A DNA stretch of 64,000 nucleotides from Nitratireductor aestuarii (GTDB taxonomy: Bacteria; Pseudomonadota; Alphaproteobacteria; Rhizobiales; Rhizobiaceae), in NCBI RefSeq assembly GCF_014641695.1, contig NZ_BMIF01000010.1:1-64000 (forward strand), given 5' to 3'. Positions 19,920-28,354 of the stretch are shown here, piece after piece. The notes below the pieces were generated by a model. That model was not told the origin of the DNA. It did not search any database and was given only the letters and a program-made list of their open reading frames with translations. Position numbers and translations under genes: made by a program. How positions within the stretch are numbered: the stretch's first letter is position 1; each line of letters opens with the position of its first letter.

Positions 19920-20831
19920 CTATTTCAGGAAGCCGCCGCTCTTCAGATAATCTTCCGCCACCGCTTGAGACGGCTCGCCGCCCACCTGAACGCGTCCGTT
20001 CAGCTCCTGCAGAGTTTTCAGGTCGAGCGATTCGAAAACAGGCGCCAGAATGGTCTCGATCTCGGAATGCTCCTTCAGCGCTTCCTCGCGGATGATGGGA
20101 GCGGGGTTGTAGATCGGCTGCACGCTCTTGTCGTCATCGAGAACAACAAGACCGGAAGGCGCTATGCCGCCGTCGGTGCCATAGACCATCGCTGCGTTGA
20201 CGCCATTGGTCTGGCGAGCGGCTGCCTGGATGGTTGCCGCCGTGTCACCGCCGGAAAGCGTCACCAGTCCTTCGGGCAGAATCTTGAAACCGTATGTCTT
20301 CTCGAAGGAGGGGAGGCCGGCATCGGAATTGACGAATTCCGCGGAGGCCGCGAGTTTCACCGCGCCGCCGTTGGCGACCCACTGGCCGAACTCACTCATC
20401 GTGGTGAGGTTGTTTTCCTTGGCGACTTCCTCGCGGATCGCAATCGCCCAGGTGTTGTTTGCGGGCGCCGGCTTCAGCCAGACGATCTTGGCGCCCTCGT
20501 AGTCGAGCTTCCTGGCTTCTTCATAGCCCTTGGCCGCGTCGTTCCACACCGCATCGCCTGCGCGATCATAGAAGAACGCGGCATTGCCGGTGTATTCGGG
20601 ATAGATGTCGATTTCGCCTGCCTGGATCGCCTGCCGGACGATCGGCGTTGCGCCAAGCTGCAGCCTGCTTTCTGTCTCGATGTTGTTGGCCTCCAGCATC
20701 AGGACGATCATGTTACCCAGAATGCCGCCTTCCGTGTCGATCTTGGACGAGACCACAACCTGGGCATTCGCGCCGAATGTGGTGATGGCGAACAAGGCAG
20801 CGGCAAGAATTCCGGACTTCGTCATTTGCAT
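19920..20831 (-). CDS. Osmoprotectant ABC transporter substrate-binding protein (OsmF/YehZ-like)
   Basis: A 303-residue periplasmic binding protein of the OpuAC family. A signal peptide (about 1-23, ending FGANAQ) precedes VVVSSKIDTEGGILGNMIVLMLEANNIE, typical of OsmF/YehZ, and the YPEYTGNAAFF segment of quaternary-amine binders. The ATG at 20831 has GAGGGG six bases upstream; three upstream in-frame possibilities are not needed. It heads the leftward osmoprotectant operon. Confidence 0.92.
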   Translation of the reverse strand: MQMTKSGILAAALFAITTFGANAQVVVSSKIDTEGGILGNMIVLMLEANNIETESRLQLGATPIVRQAIQAGEIDIYPEYTGNAAFFYDRAGDAVWNDAAKGYEEARKLDYEGAKIVWLKPAPANNTWAIAIREEVAKENNLTTMSEFGQWVANGGAVKLAASAEFVNSDAGLPSFEKTYGFKILPEGLVTLSGGDTAATIQAAARQTNGVNAAMVYGTDGGIAPSGLVVLDDDKSVQPIYNPAPIIREEALKEHSEIETILAPVFESLDLKTLQELNGRVQVGGEPSQAVAEDYLKSGGFLK

Positions 20832-21087
20832 CGCTGTCCCCTCAGTTCTGAGCAATAGTCACAAGCGTCGACGGCAGAATTGGTGCAGCGTACTACGAAA
20901 ATACAGCTGCACAAATATAGAATAGGCGGCAAATAATGCATGAAACCAGCGCATGGTTCCATGTATCCAAACCCTCATTCGGTTCAGTGGGGCTCTCGCG
21001 CACGATCAGCAATAAAGCTGACCCGCGTGATGAATTCCACCCAAAAGGCAAAAGTTTGCCGGTGCTGGTTGCTGCAAGTGGCCTGAT
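20832..21087. other. 256-base gap between the osmoprotectant operon and the iclR-type gene
   Basis: This region must hold the promoter of the leftward osmoprotectant operon and the 3' end of the leftward IclR gene. The part at 20890-20960 is AT-rich. An inverted repeat TGCAGC (20884-20889) and GCTGCA (20906-20911) is visible. I see no ORF or RNA gene in it. Confidence 0.4.
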
Positions 21088-21897
21088 CTAGAGCCGATCG
21101 AGCGGCGGAACGGTGAGCCCCTTGATCTTCTCGGAGAGAAAACGGGGGCCGAGATGCTGCCCGACCGCCTCATGCATGATCTTGGCGACTTCCACCATCC
21201 GGCTCTCCATGCGGTTCAACGGTCCCGCGACCGTGATGGAGAAGATCCGCTCCGAAAGAATGATTGGCAGCGACACACCGCCAAGGTCTACGCTGTAATT
21301 GGAGGCCGAGCGGAACCAGCCTCGGTACAGGCCAGCCTGGATCTGGTCCTCAACCGCCTGGACGCTCATGGGTGTTCCGGAACCGTAGCGTTCGAAGGTC
21401 ACCTTGCGGAGCAGGGCGCTTCGCTGGCGCGCAGGCCACTGACTCAACACGGCATGGCCGGAAGCGGTTGCGTGGATCGGGATCCGCTGGCCTACCTCAG
21501 CGGCATAGCGCACGATGGCCCTCGACTGAATGACTTCGAGGAAGATCAGGTAATTGCCCGACGCGCTACCGATACAGACGGTTTCTCCCGTCCGCTGATT
21601 CAGGTCGGTCGCAAGCCGTACCAGTGCTTCCGGCACAGGTTCCGCCGAAGCGATCGTCTGGGAAATCGAAAGCCAGCGGGGCGTCGGATAGAAGCGACCA
21701 CGCATTTCCGGCTCAAACAGGTAGCCGCGTGTGGTGAGCGTCGACAGAAGGTTGAAGGTCGATGATCTCGGCCAATCGAAGTGCTGCGAAATCTCAGCCA
21801 GGCTAGCAGGCTTGCCGTGCTCGGCGAAAAACTCGAGTAGGTCTAGTACGTTTGCAACCTGCCGAACCTGTACCACGTCTGCCCCACCTGCCGCCAC
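21088..21897 (-). CDS. IclR family transcriptional regulator, divergent from a TRAP operon
   Basis: A 269-residue IclR-type regulator. The winged helix-turn-helix is at about 15-75 (SLAEISQHFDWPRSSTFNLLSTL) and the C-terminal effector (GAF-like) domain at about 90-260. The start is GTG at 21897; an internal GTG at 21876 with AGGTGGGG upstream is an equally plausible start. It diverges from the dctQMP and CoA-ester genes at 22.1-32 kb, which it probably regulates. The effector is unknown, presumably the carboxylic acid imported by the TRAP system. Confidence 0.9.
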   Translation of the reverse strand: MAAGGADVVQVRQVANVLDLLEFFAEHGKPASLAEISQHFDWPRSSTFNLLSTLTTRGYLFEPEMRGRFYPTPRWLSISQTIASAEPVPEALVRLATDLNQRTGETVCIGSASGNYLIFLEVIQSRAIVRYAAEVGQRIPIHATASGHAVLSQWPARQRSALLRKVTFERYGSGTPMSVQAVEDQIQAGLYRGWFRSASNYSVDLGGVSLPIILSERIFSITVAGPLNRMESRMVEVAKIMHEAVGQHLGPRFLSEKIKGLTVPPLDRL

Positions 21898-21996
21898 GTT
21901 GTTCTAAGCCGGCAATGCCAGCGGTTGTCTATATATATGAACTATATGGCTGCGTTAAGCAATAAAATGTCTTCAACGTCTCCAATTGGGCAAAAT

Positions 21997-22010
21997 TCCA
22001 TATATGTGGA
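21997..22010. promoter_or_regulatory. Near-perfect palindrome in the iclR/dctQ divergent region
   Basis: TCCATATATGTGGA is a 14-base palindrome with one mismatched pair, in an AT-rich 245-base divergent region between the iclR-type gene and dctQ. IclR proteins typically bind short palindromes of this size, so it is a candidate autoregulatory operator. The region contains further AT-rich repeats (GAATATTC at about 22050). Confidence 0.4.
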
Positions 22011-22142
22011 CATACTGTTCAGAGAACTGTTGACGTTGCCCACATTCTGGCGAATATTCATATTGCTGAATGCAATCTGCCAACAAGCATATGTCAGCGC
22101 GGGGTCTCGTGTCATTCCGAGATCCGCTGCCGGGAGGAAAGA

Positions 22143-22715
22143 ATGATACGAAGTTCCGCGCGCGGGGAGAGCACGCGTCTCGAACGCAGTCTGGAAATCA
22201 TAGATTTCAGTCTGATGCTGGTGGCGGCTGCGGCCATGGGCATCATCATGCTGGTCGTGACGCTCGATGCAACGCTGCGTTATACGATGTCGGCGCCGCT
22301 GACATGGTCCTATGACCTCATCGGCCTCTACCTGATGGTGGCCGTGTTCTTCCTTGCGTTGCCTGACACGCTGCACCATCACGGACACATCGCCGTCGAT
22401 CTTTTCCAGCGCCTCATCCCGTTCCGCGCGCGACACTTCTTCCTGGGCATCGGATACGCGCTTTCGACCTGGGTTGTGGTCCTCATCGCTTGGGGCGGGA
22501 TTACGCGTTTCCATACGGCCTTTGTGCGGGGTGAGCACATCGCTGCCCTCATCCCCTGGCCGACGTGGATCGCCTATTTCCTCGTAGCCCTTGGCTCCGC
22601 CGCCTTGGTGCTGCGCTGCCTCGTGCGGGTTTACGGCCATCTGGCTTCATCGATCACGGGACGAGAATTGGTGGACATGCCACCGCCGCCCGAAATGGGC
22701 GCGGAGGAGATCTAG
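22143..22715 (+). CDS. TRAP transporter small permease (DctQ family)
   Basis: A 190-residue membrane protein with four predicted helices, the DctQ subunit of a tripartite ATP-independent periplasmic transporter. GGGAGGA lies just before the ATG. The segment LTWSYDLIGLYLMVAVFFLALPDTL carries the family core. It lies three bases upstream of the large permease gene and works with it and the binding protein at 24086. Confidence 0.9.
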   Translation: MIRSSARGESTRLERSLEIIDFSLMLVAAAAMGIIMLVVTLDATLRYTMSAPLTWSYDLIGLYLMVAVFFLALPDTLHHHGHIAVDLFQRLIPFRARHFFLGIGYALSTWVVVLIAWGGITRFHTAFVRGEHIAALIPWPTWIAYFLVALGSAALVLRCLVRVYGHLASSITGRELVDMPPPPEMGAEEI

Positions 22716-22718
22716 CCT

Positions 22719-24005
22719 ATGCTCGTAACATTCGTCCTGCTGCTCCTGGGCTTCCTGCTCTTCATCGGGCTTCCGGTTGCCTTCGCCATGGCCGTTTCCG
22801 GCGCTATTGGGCTCTATCTTTACGGCGGAATGCCAATTCTCGGCGGCATCCTGAACACGACACCGCTCACGACCGCCAATTCCTACGAAATGATCACCAT
22901 CCCGATGTTCATCCTGATGGCGGAATTCGTGATCCTTTCCGGGATAGCAGGCGACCTCTTCAAGGCAGCCACCATCTGGGTGGGGCGCATCAAGGGTGGT
23001 GTCGCCATGGCGACGGCCATTGCCGGCGCGGGTTTCGGAGCGATCTCCGGATCCAGCACCGCAGCGGCGGCAACTCTGGCTGCTACCTCGCTGCCGGAGA
23101 TGATGAAGCAGGGCTATGAGGCCAAGCTTGCAGGCGGCGTTGTTGCCATTTCCGGAACGCTCGCGATGCTGATCCCGCCGTCGGTTGCCCTGATCCTCTA
23201 TGGCATTCTGGCCGATGTTTCGATCTCGGCCCTGCTGATCGGCGGCGTCATCCCAGGCCTGATCGTGACGCTTGCGATCGTGCTCACCGTCTGGATCCTG
23301 GTCATTCTTTGGCCGGAATCTGCTCCCGCGGGACAGCCCTATTCCTTCCGCGAGAAGATTGCGTCCCTGAAGCGCGTAGGCCCCATGCTGGTGCTGTTCG
23401 TGGCGATCACGGGCACCATCTACTCCGGCATCGCCACGCCGACGGAAGCCTCCGGCATCGGCGCGTTTGTCGCCATGCTGCTTGCGATCTGGGAGCGCAA
23501 GCTCAACCTGTCGACGCTCTGGATTGCGTTGCGCACCTCGGCGCAGACGAGCTGCATGATCCTGTTCATCATCCTGGGCGCGCATGTCTTCGGCTATTTC
23601 ATCACCCTGACGCGGGTCACCAACGACCTGACGGATTGGGTCGCCGCACTGCCGCTGGCGCCGCTGACGATCATGGCGCTGATCCTCGTCGGCTACATCA
23701 TCCTCGGTTTCTTCATGGACCAGATTGCGATCCTGATCCTGACGGTGCCCGTGGTGCTGCCGACCGTGATCGCGCTTGGATTTGATCCGGTGTGGTTCGG
23801 CGTGATCGTGGTTGTGACGGCGGAGGTAGGCATGGTCACGCCACCCCTGGGGATGAACGTTTTCGTGGTTGCCCGCTACACGCGGCGACCGATCAGCGAA
23901 CTGTTCAGGGGCGTGATGCCCCACGTATGGGCGCACCTGATCGTGATTGCCCTGTTGACGCTGTTCCCGGGCCTCGTCCTGTGGCTGCCGTCAACGATGA
24001 ACTGA
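22719..24005 (+). CDS. TRAP transporter large permease (DctM family)
   Basis: A 428-residue membrane protein of about 12 helices, the ion-coupled carrier of the TRAP system. Conserved segments include GSSTAAAATLAATSLPEM (about residues 110-127), IPPSVALILYG and the C-terminal VTPPLGMNVFVV. GGAGGAGATC precedes the start. Downstream, 80 bases separate it from the binding-protein gene. Confidence 0.93.
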   Translation: MLVTFVLLLLGFLLFIGLPVAFAMAVSGAIGLYLYGGMPILGGILNTTPLTTANSYEMITIPMFILMAEFVILSGIAGDLFKAATIWVGRIKGGVAMATAIAGAGFGAISGSSTAAAATLAATSLPEMMKQGYEAKLAGGVVAISGTLAMLIPPSVALILYGILADVSISALLIGGVIPGLIVTLAIVLTVWILVILWPESAPAGQPYSFREKIASLKRVGPMLVLFVAITGTIYSGIATPTEASGIGAFVAMLLAIWERKLNLSTLWIALRTSAQTSCMILFIILGAHVFGYFITLTRVTNDLTDWVAALPLAPLTIMALILVGYIILGFFMDQIAILILTVPVVLPTVIALGFDPVWFGVIVVVTAEVGMVTPPLGMNVFVVARYTRRPISELFRGVMPHVWAHLIVIALLTLFPGLVLWLPSTMN

Positions 24006-24085
24006 GGAACGAATTTGAAGCGGGCGATCGGCCTTGGGAGATGGCTGCCTCGTCTACATTGGAACCTGAAACTGGGAGGACTAGT

Positions 24086-25096
24086 ATGAAGAACTTACTC
24101 AAGGCAGGCGTCACACTTCTTGCGCTTACGGCGGCATGGGCGATGCCGGCATCGGCTGAAACGCTGCGGATCGGCGATTCATTCCCCGTCGGTCATTACA
24201 TCTCCGAGAACATGACCAAGGTCTGGATGGAAGAGGTGAAGAAGGCTTCCAACGGCGAGGTCGACTTCGAATATTTCCCGGCCGAACAGCTGGGCAAGGC
24301 CAAGGATTTGCTCTCGCTGACCCAGAGCGGTGTCATGGACATCGGTTACGTTGGCGCGTCCTACGTGAGCGACAAGCTGCCGCTTTCCTCCGTCGGCGAG
24401 ATGCCGGAAGCCTTCACCACCTCTTGCCAGGGCACAAAAGCCTTCTGGCAGATCGCCAAGCCCGGCGGTGCGCTGGATCAGGCGGAGTTTGCGCCGAACG
24501 GCGTGCGCGTTCTGATGGTGATGGTGCTGCCGCCGTATCAGGTCTTCACCTCCAACCGCGAGATTTCGGGCCTCGACAGCCTCAAGGGTCTGAAGATCCG
24601 CAGCACGGGCGGCGCCAAGGAGCTTGCCTCGCAGTTGGTGGGTGCGGTGCCGATCCAGATCGCTGCACCCGACACGCGTGATGCGCTGTCCCGCGGCACG
24701 CTTGACGCACTGCTCTTCCCGCATTCCTCGATCCTGCCTTACGAGGTGCTGCCCTTCCTGAAATACGCAACGCAGGATGTGAACTTCGGCTCGTTCGTGG
24801 TGACTTACGTGATCAGCCAGAACAAGTGGGACCAGCTCGACGAGTCCACGCAAAAGATCCTGGCGGACGCGGGTGAAGCTGCCACCTTGCACGGCTGCGA
24901 AGTTGCCGACCGCATGGACGGTGAGGACAAGCAGAAGATCGCCGAGTCAGGCGTGAAATTCGTAACGTTCTCAGAAGCCGATCAGGAAAAGCTTCAAGAA
25001 GTTCTCGGCACGGTGAGCCAGCGTTGGGCTGAGGACCTCGACAAGCGCGGCAAGCCGGGCACAGAAATCCTGGAAGCGTTCCGCAACGCGCTCTGA
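24086..25096 (+). CDS. TRAP transporter substrate-binding protein (DctP family)
   Basis: A 336-residue periplasmic binding protein with a Sec signal peptide (about 1-24, ending MPASA). The DctP fold is recognisable, including LKGLKIRSTGGAKELASQLVGAVPIQI, where the conserved Arg (in KIRS) normally salt-bridges a substrate carboxylate. A strong GGGAGGA ribosome site precedes ATG 24086; the frame open back to 23792 overlaps dctM and is not used. A carboxylic acid ligand is expected from the family; the exact one is unknown. Confidence 0.92.
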   Translation: MKNLLKAGVTLLALTAAWAMPASAETLRIGDSFPVGHYISENMTKVWMEEVKKASNGEVDFEYFPAEQLGKAKDLLSLTQSGVMDIGYVGASYVSDKLPLSSVGEMPEAFTTSCQGTKAFWQIAKPGGALDQAEFAPNGVRVLMVMVLPPYQVFTSNREISGLDSLKGLKIRSTGGAKELASQLVGAVPIQIAAPDTRDALSRGTLDALLFPHSSILPYEVLPFLKYATQDVNFGSFVVTYVISQNKWDQLDESTQKILADAGEAATLHGCEVADRMDGEDKQKIAESGVKFVTFSEADQEKLQEVLGTVSQRWAEDLDKRGKPGTEILEAFRNAL

Positions 25097-25201
25097 TCCG
25101 GTCCATGTGAAATTCCGGGCACTGTGCGCCGGTTTCGGCCGGCATTGCACAAAGTCCTGGTGCTTGCAGTTCCCAAGGATTCCCGTCCCGGGAGCTGCGT
25201 G

Positions 25202-25241
25202 GAGCGGGATGAGGAAAGCAATTTGCTACCCCATCCCGCTC
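25202..25241. terminator. Long stem-loop after the TRAP operon
   Basis: GAGCGGGATG (25202-25211) pairs perfectly with CATCCCGCTC (25232-25241). The 20-base loop contains a nested AGCAA-T-TTGCT repeat. It lies 105 bases beyond the binding-protein stop and 72 before the next gene. It is followed by only a short pyrimidine stretch, so it may terminate, or dampen, transcription between transporter and enzyme genes. Confidence 0.55.
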
Positions 25242-25313
25242 TATCTCTTTCCAATTGATCGCAATTGTGAGGTCGGGCAACAGTCCGGCTTCCCGCGATC
25301 CGGGCGATTTTTC

Positions 25314-25787
25314 ATGAAACTGGTCGGCAAGGGCCTCTACTGGACGGAACTGGAGGTAGGTTCCTCGTTCCGCACCTTCGGACGCACCATCACTGAAACC
25401 GATATCGTCAACTTCGTCTCTGTCGCCGGGATGCTTGAATCGCTTTTCGTCGATTCCGAATACCGCGCCGCGCACTCGGCCATCCCTGGGCGACCGGCGC
25501 CTGCCGCGCTGGTGCTTGCTCTGAGCGAAGGGCTGGTGCTGAACGCAAGTGCGCAGGGCACCGGGCTAGCCTTCCTGCACATGGAGCTGTCGGTCGAAAA
25601 GCCGGTTCAACAGGGCGACACGATCCACGTCGAACTCACCGTTGTGGAGCAGCGTGCGGCTTCCAAAGGCAATCGAGGGCTGGTCCGAACGCGCAATCAT
25701 GTCGTGAATCAGCGCGGCGAGACGGTGATGGTCTACACCCCGCTGCGGCTGATGGAAGGCCCGCCGCAGGACAAGCCAGGCGAGTAG
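25314..25787 (+). CDS. MaoC-like hot-dog protein lacking the catalytic Asp/His
   Basis: A 157-residue single hot-dog domain of the MaoC/R-hydratase type. In active hydratases the overhang loop has an Asp and, five residues on, a His. Here the corresponding stretch (AGMLESLFVDSEY) has Met40 and Phe45, so hydratase chemistry by that dyad looks unlikely. Start at ATG 25314 (MKLVGKGLYW) rather than the longer frame from 25107, which begins in the intergenic hairpin region. It may be a partner or regulator of the second MaoC protein (30824), or bind a CoA ester. Confidence 0.8.
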   Translation: MKLVGKGLYWTELEVGSSFRTFGRTITETDIVNFVSVAGMLESLFVDSEYRAAHSAIPGRPAPAALVLALSEGLVLNASAQGTGLAFLHMELSVEKPVQQGDTIHVELTVVEQRAASKGNRGLVRTRNHVVNQRGETVMVYTPLRLMEGPPQDKPGE

Positions 25788-25789
25788 CA

Positions 25790-25811
25790 TTTGTTCATAT
25801 TTGTGAACAAA
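25790..25811. promoter_or_regulatory. Perfect palindrome between maoC-like and caiB-like genes
   Basis: TTTGTTCA (25790-25797) and TGAACAAA (25804-25811) are perfect eight-base arms around TATTTG. It begins three bases after the maoC-like stop and heads an AT-rich 170-base stretch leading to the CaiB gene. The low GC content argues against a terminator; an operator for a second promoter is more likely. Confidence 0.45.
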
Positions 25812-25958
25812 GAGGCTGACGACGGCTCGAAAAATCGCCATCAGGTTCAAAAAATGGGTGCTGCAGCAAATTGATGCTTGAACACGCCGCAACCATATGA
25901 TCCAAATATATGTACAAATAATTCATAGTTGCGAACCATAACAGGAGTGGCATTTCCG

Positions 25959-27182
25959 ATGGGGCCGCTTGCCGGAGTAAAGATCATAGACCTGACGGCC
26001 GTGTTGATGGGGCCGTACGCCACCCAGTTCCTGGGAGACTTCGGTGCGGACGTCATTAAGATCGAGCCGCCGAAGGGGGACCTCGTCCGCAGCATCGGGC
26101 CAAGCCGTTCGCCAGGCATGGGGCCGATCTTCCTGAACGCCAACCGCTCCAAGCGGTCCATCGTCATCGACCTGAAGAAGGCGGAAGGCCGTGCGCTTCT
26201 GCTGGATCTTTGCCGGGAAGCCGATGCGCTGGTCTATAACGTGCGTCCGGCGGCCATGGCGCGTCTCGGTCTGTCCTACGAGGAAGTTTCGGCCATCAAT
26301 CCGAGGATCGTCTATGCCGGACTTTATGGCTACGGTCAGGACGGACAATATGCCAAACGCCCGGCCTATGATGATCTGATCCAGGGCGGCGCCACTCTCG
26401 GCTACCTCTTCAACCTCTCAGGTTCGCCGGAACCCCGTTATGTTCCAGCCGCCATCGCCGACCGTATCGTGGGCCTCACCGCGCTGAGCGGCATCCTTGC
26501 CGCACTTCTCGAGCGTCACAAGACCGGTCGCGGCCAGCGTGTCGACGTGCCGATGTTCGAGACCATGGTGAGCTTCATCCTTGGCGATCATCTGGGCGGG
26601 CTGACGTTTGACCCGCCGCTCGACAAGGGCGGCTATCCCCGCCAGCTTGCCAAGGACCGCAAGCCCTTCCGCACTTCGGATGGCTACGTCTGCGCGCTGG
26701 TCTATACGGATGAGCACTGGCAACGCTTCGTTCAGGCGATCGGCGAACCAGACCTGATGGAGCGTGATCCCCGCTTTGCGAATTTTTCCTCGCGCATGGA
26801 GCACGTCGATCACGTCTATGGCTGGCTAAAGGAGCTTTTCCTCACGCGTACGTCGGCCGAGTGGATCGCGCTTCTCGACGAGAACGACATCCCGGTCATG
26901 GCGATGCACACGTTCGAGACTGTGCTGGAGGATCCGCACCTGTCGCAGGTGGGCTTCTTCCAGCGCGTTACGCACCCGAGCGAGGGTGACATCATTTCAA
27001 TGGCCAATCCGGTGCTCATGTCCGGAAAGCCCACACAGACCAACCGTCTCGCCCCCGTGCTGGGCGAGCATACGGTCGAGGTGCTGCGGGACATGGGCAA
27101 GGACGAAGGCCAGATCGCAGAGCTTCTGGAACAAGGGATTGTCGCAGCGCCATCTGCGCCGCTGGCAGCAAAAAGAGGTTGA
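25959..27182 (+). CDS. CaiB/BaiF (family III) CoA-transferase
   Basis: A 407-residue family III CoA-transferase. The N-terminal Rossmann part (MGPLAGVKIIDLTAVLMGPY, LGDFGADVIKIE) and the catalytic Asp in AYDDLIQGG (about residue 138) are present, so it can move CoA between acyl-CoA and free acid. The start is taken at ATG 25959, with AGGAG about 11 bases upstream; TTG 25929 would add ten residues. It lies two bases upstream of an acyl-CoA dehydrogenase gene in the putative C5-dicarboxylate cluster. Confidence 0.9.
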   Translation: MGPLAGVKIIDLTAVLMGPYATQFLGDFGADVIKIEPPKGDLVRSIGPSRSPGMGPIFLNANRSKRSIVIDLKKAEGRALLLDLCREADALVYNVRPAAMARLGLSYEEVSAINPRIVYAGLYGYGQDGQYAKRPAYDDLIQGGATLGYLFNLSGSPEPRYVPAAIADRIVGLTALSGILAALLERHKTGRGQRVDVPMFETMVSFILGDHLGGLTFDPPLDKGGYPRQLAKDRKPFRTSDGYVCALVYTDEHWQRFVQAIGEPDLMERDPRFANFSSRMEHVDHVYGWLKELFLTRTSAEWIALLDENDIPVMAMHTFETVLEDPHLSQVGFFQRVTHPSEGDIISMANPVLMSGKPTQTNRLAPVLGEHTVEVLRDMGKDEGQIAELLEQGIVAAPSAPLAAKRG

Positions 27183-27184
27183 AC

Positions 27185-28351
27185 ATGGATTTTGGTCTAA
27201 CGAGCGAACAGGAAGCCATTCGCGAAGCCGTGGGGCAGATATGCGCCCGTTTTGATGACGCCTACTGGTTGAAGCGCGACCGCGAGGGTGGCTTCCCGCA
27301 GGATTTCTATGATGCGCTGGCCAAGGAAGGCTGGCTCGGCATCTGCACGTCGGAAGCGCAGGGCGGGGCGGGTCTCGGCATCACCGAGGCAGCGATCATG
27401 ATGCGCACGATCGCGGAATCCGGTGCAGGCATGTCCGGCGCTTCCGCCGTTCACATCAACATCTTCGGTCTGAAGCCTGTCGACATCTACGGCACGGAAG
27501 AGCAGAAGAACCGGATGATCCGCCCGATGGCGGAAGGCCGGGAGAAGGCCTGCTTCGCCGTTACGGAACCCAACACCGGCCTCAACACCACGCAGCTCAA
27601 GCTCAGGGCCGAAAAGCGCGGCAGCGTCTATCACGTGTCTGGGCAGAAGGTCTGGATCTCGACCGCTCAGGTGGCCGACCGCATCCTGCTTCTGGCGCGC
27701 ACCACGCCACTGGAAGAAGTGAAGAAGGCGACGCACGGCCTGAGCCTGTTCTACACGAAGTTCGACAGGGAGCGCATCCGCGCCCGCGAGATCGAAAAGA
27801 TGGGCCGCAAGTGCGTCGACTCCAACGAACTGTTCTTCGATGATTTCCAGATCCCTGAAGAGGACCTGATCGGCGAGGAGGGACGCGGGTTCGAGTACAT
27901 CCTGCAGGGTATGAACCCGGAACGCATCCTGATCGCGGCAGAAGCGGTTGGTCTCGGCATGGCAGCCCTCAGGAAGGCAAGCCAATATGCGCGCGAACGC
28001 GTCGTCTTCAATCGGCCGATCGGGCAGAACCAGGGCATTCAGCATCCCTTGGCGAAAAGCTGGTGCGAGCTTGAGGCCGCCTGGCTGATGGTGATGCGGG
28101 CCGCCTGGCTCTACGACAATGGCAAGCCCTGCGGTGAGGCGGCCAATGCCGCCAAGTACCTCGCGGGCGAGGCGGGCTTCGAGGCCTGCCAGACGGCTGT
28201 GATGACGCACGGCGGCTTCGGCTATGCCAAGGAATACCATGTCGAGCGGTACCTGCGCGAGGTCATGGTTCCGCGTATCGCACCGATCAGCCCGCAGCTG
28301 GTGCTGAGCTTTATCGCGGAACGCGTCCTCGGCATGCCGAAGTCATACTGA
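27185..28351 (+). CDS. Acyl-CoA dehydrogenase
   Basis: A 388-residue flavoprotein of the acyl-CoA dehydrogenase family. N-terminal helices (GLTSEQEAIREAV), the FAD-binding FAVTEPNTGLNTTQLK and KVWISTAQVAD segments, and the C-terminal helical domain are visible. The loop that usually carries the catalytic Glu as YEGT reads PRIAPISPQ here, so the base must be placed elsewhere. It is embedded between a CaiB transferase and a family I CoA-transferase; similar dehydrogenases accompany itaconate genes in Pseudomonas. Methylsuccinyl-CoA or glutaryl-type substrates are possible but unproven. Confidence 0.88.
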   Translation: MDFGLTSEQEAIREAVGQICARFDDAYWLKRDREGGFPQDFYDALAKEGWLGICTSEAQGGAGLGITEAAIMMRTIAESGAGMSGASAVHINIFGLKPVDIYGTEEQKNRMIRPMAEGREKACFAVTEPNTGLNTTQLKLRAEKRGSVYHVSGQKVWISTAQVADRILLLARTTPLEEVKKATHGLSLFYTKFDRERIRAREIEKMGRKCVDSNELFFDDFQIPEEDLIGEEGRGFEYILQGMNPERILIAAEAVGLGMAALRKASQYARERVVFNRPIGQNQGIQHPLAKSWCELEAAWLMVMRAAWLYDNGKPCGEAANAAKYLAGEAGFEACQTAVMTHGGFGYAKEYHVERYLREVMVPRIAPISPQLVLSFIAERVLGMPKSY

Positions 28352-28354
28352 GCC

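Noticed and set aside
25107-25313. 69-residue N-terminal extension of the first MaoC-like protein
   Set aside because: It crosses the long stem-loop at 25202-25241 and is not MaoC-like.
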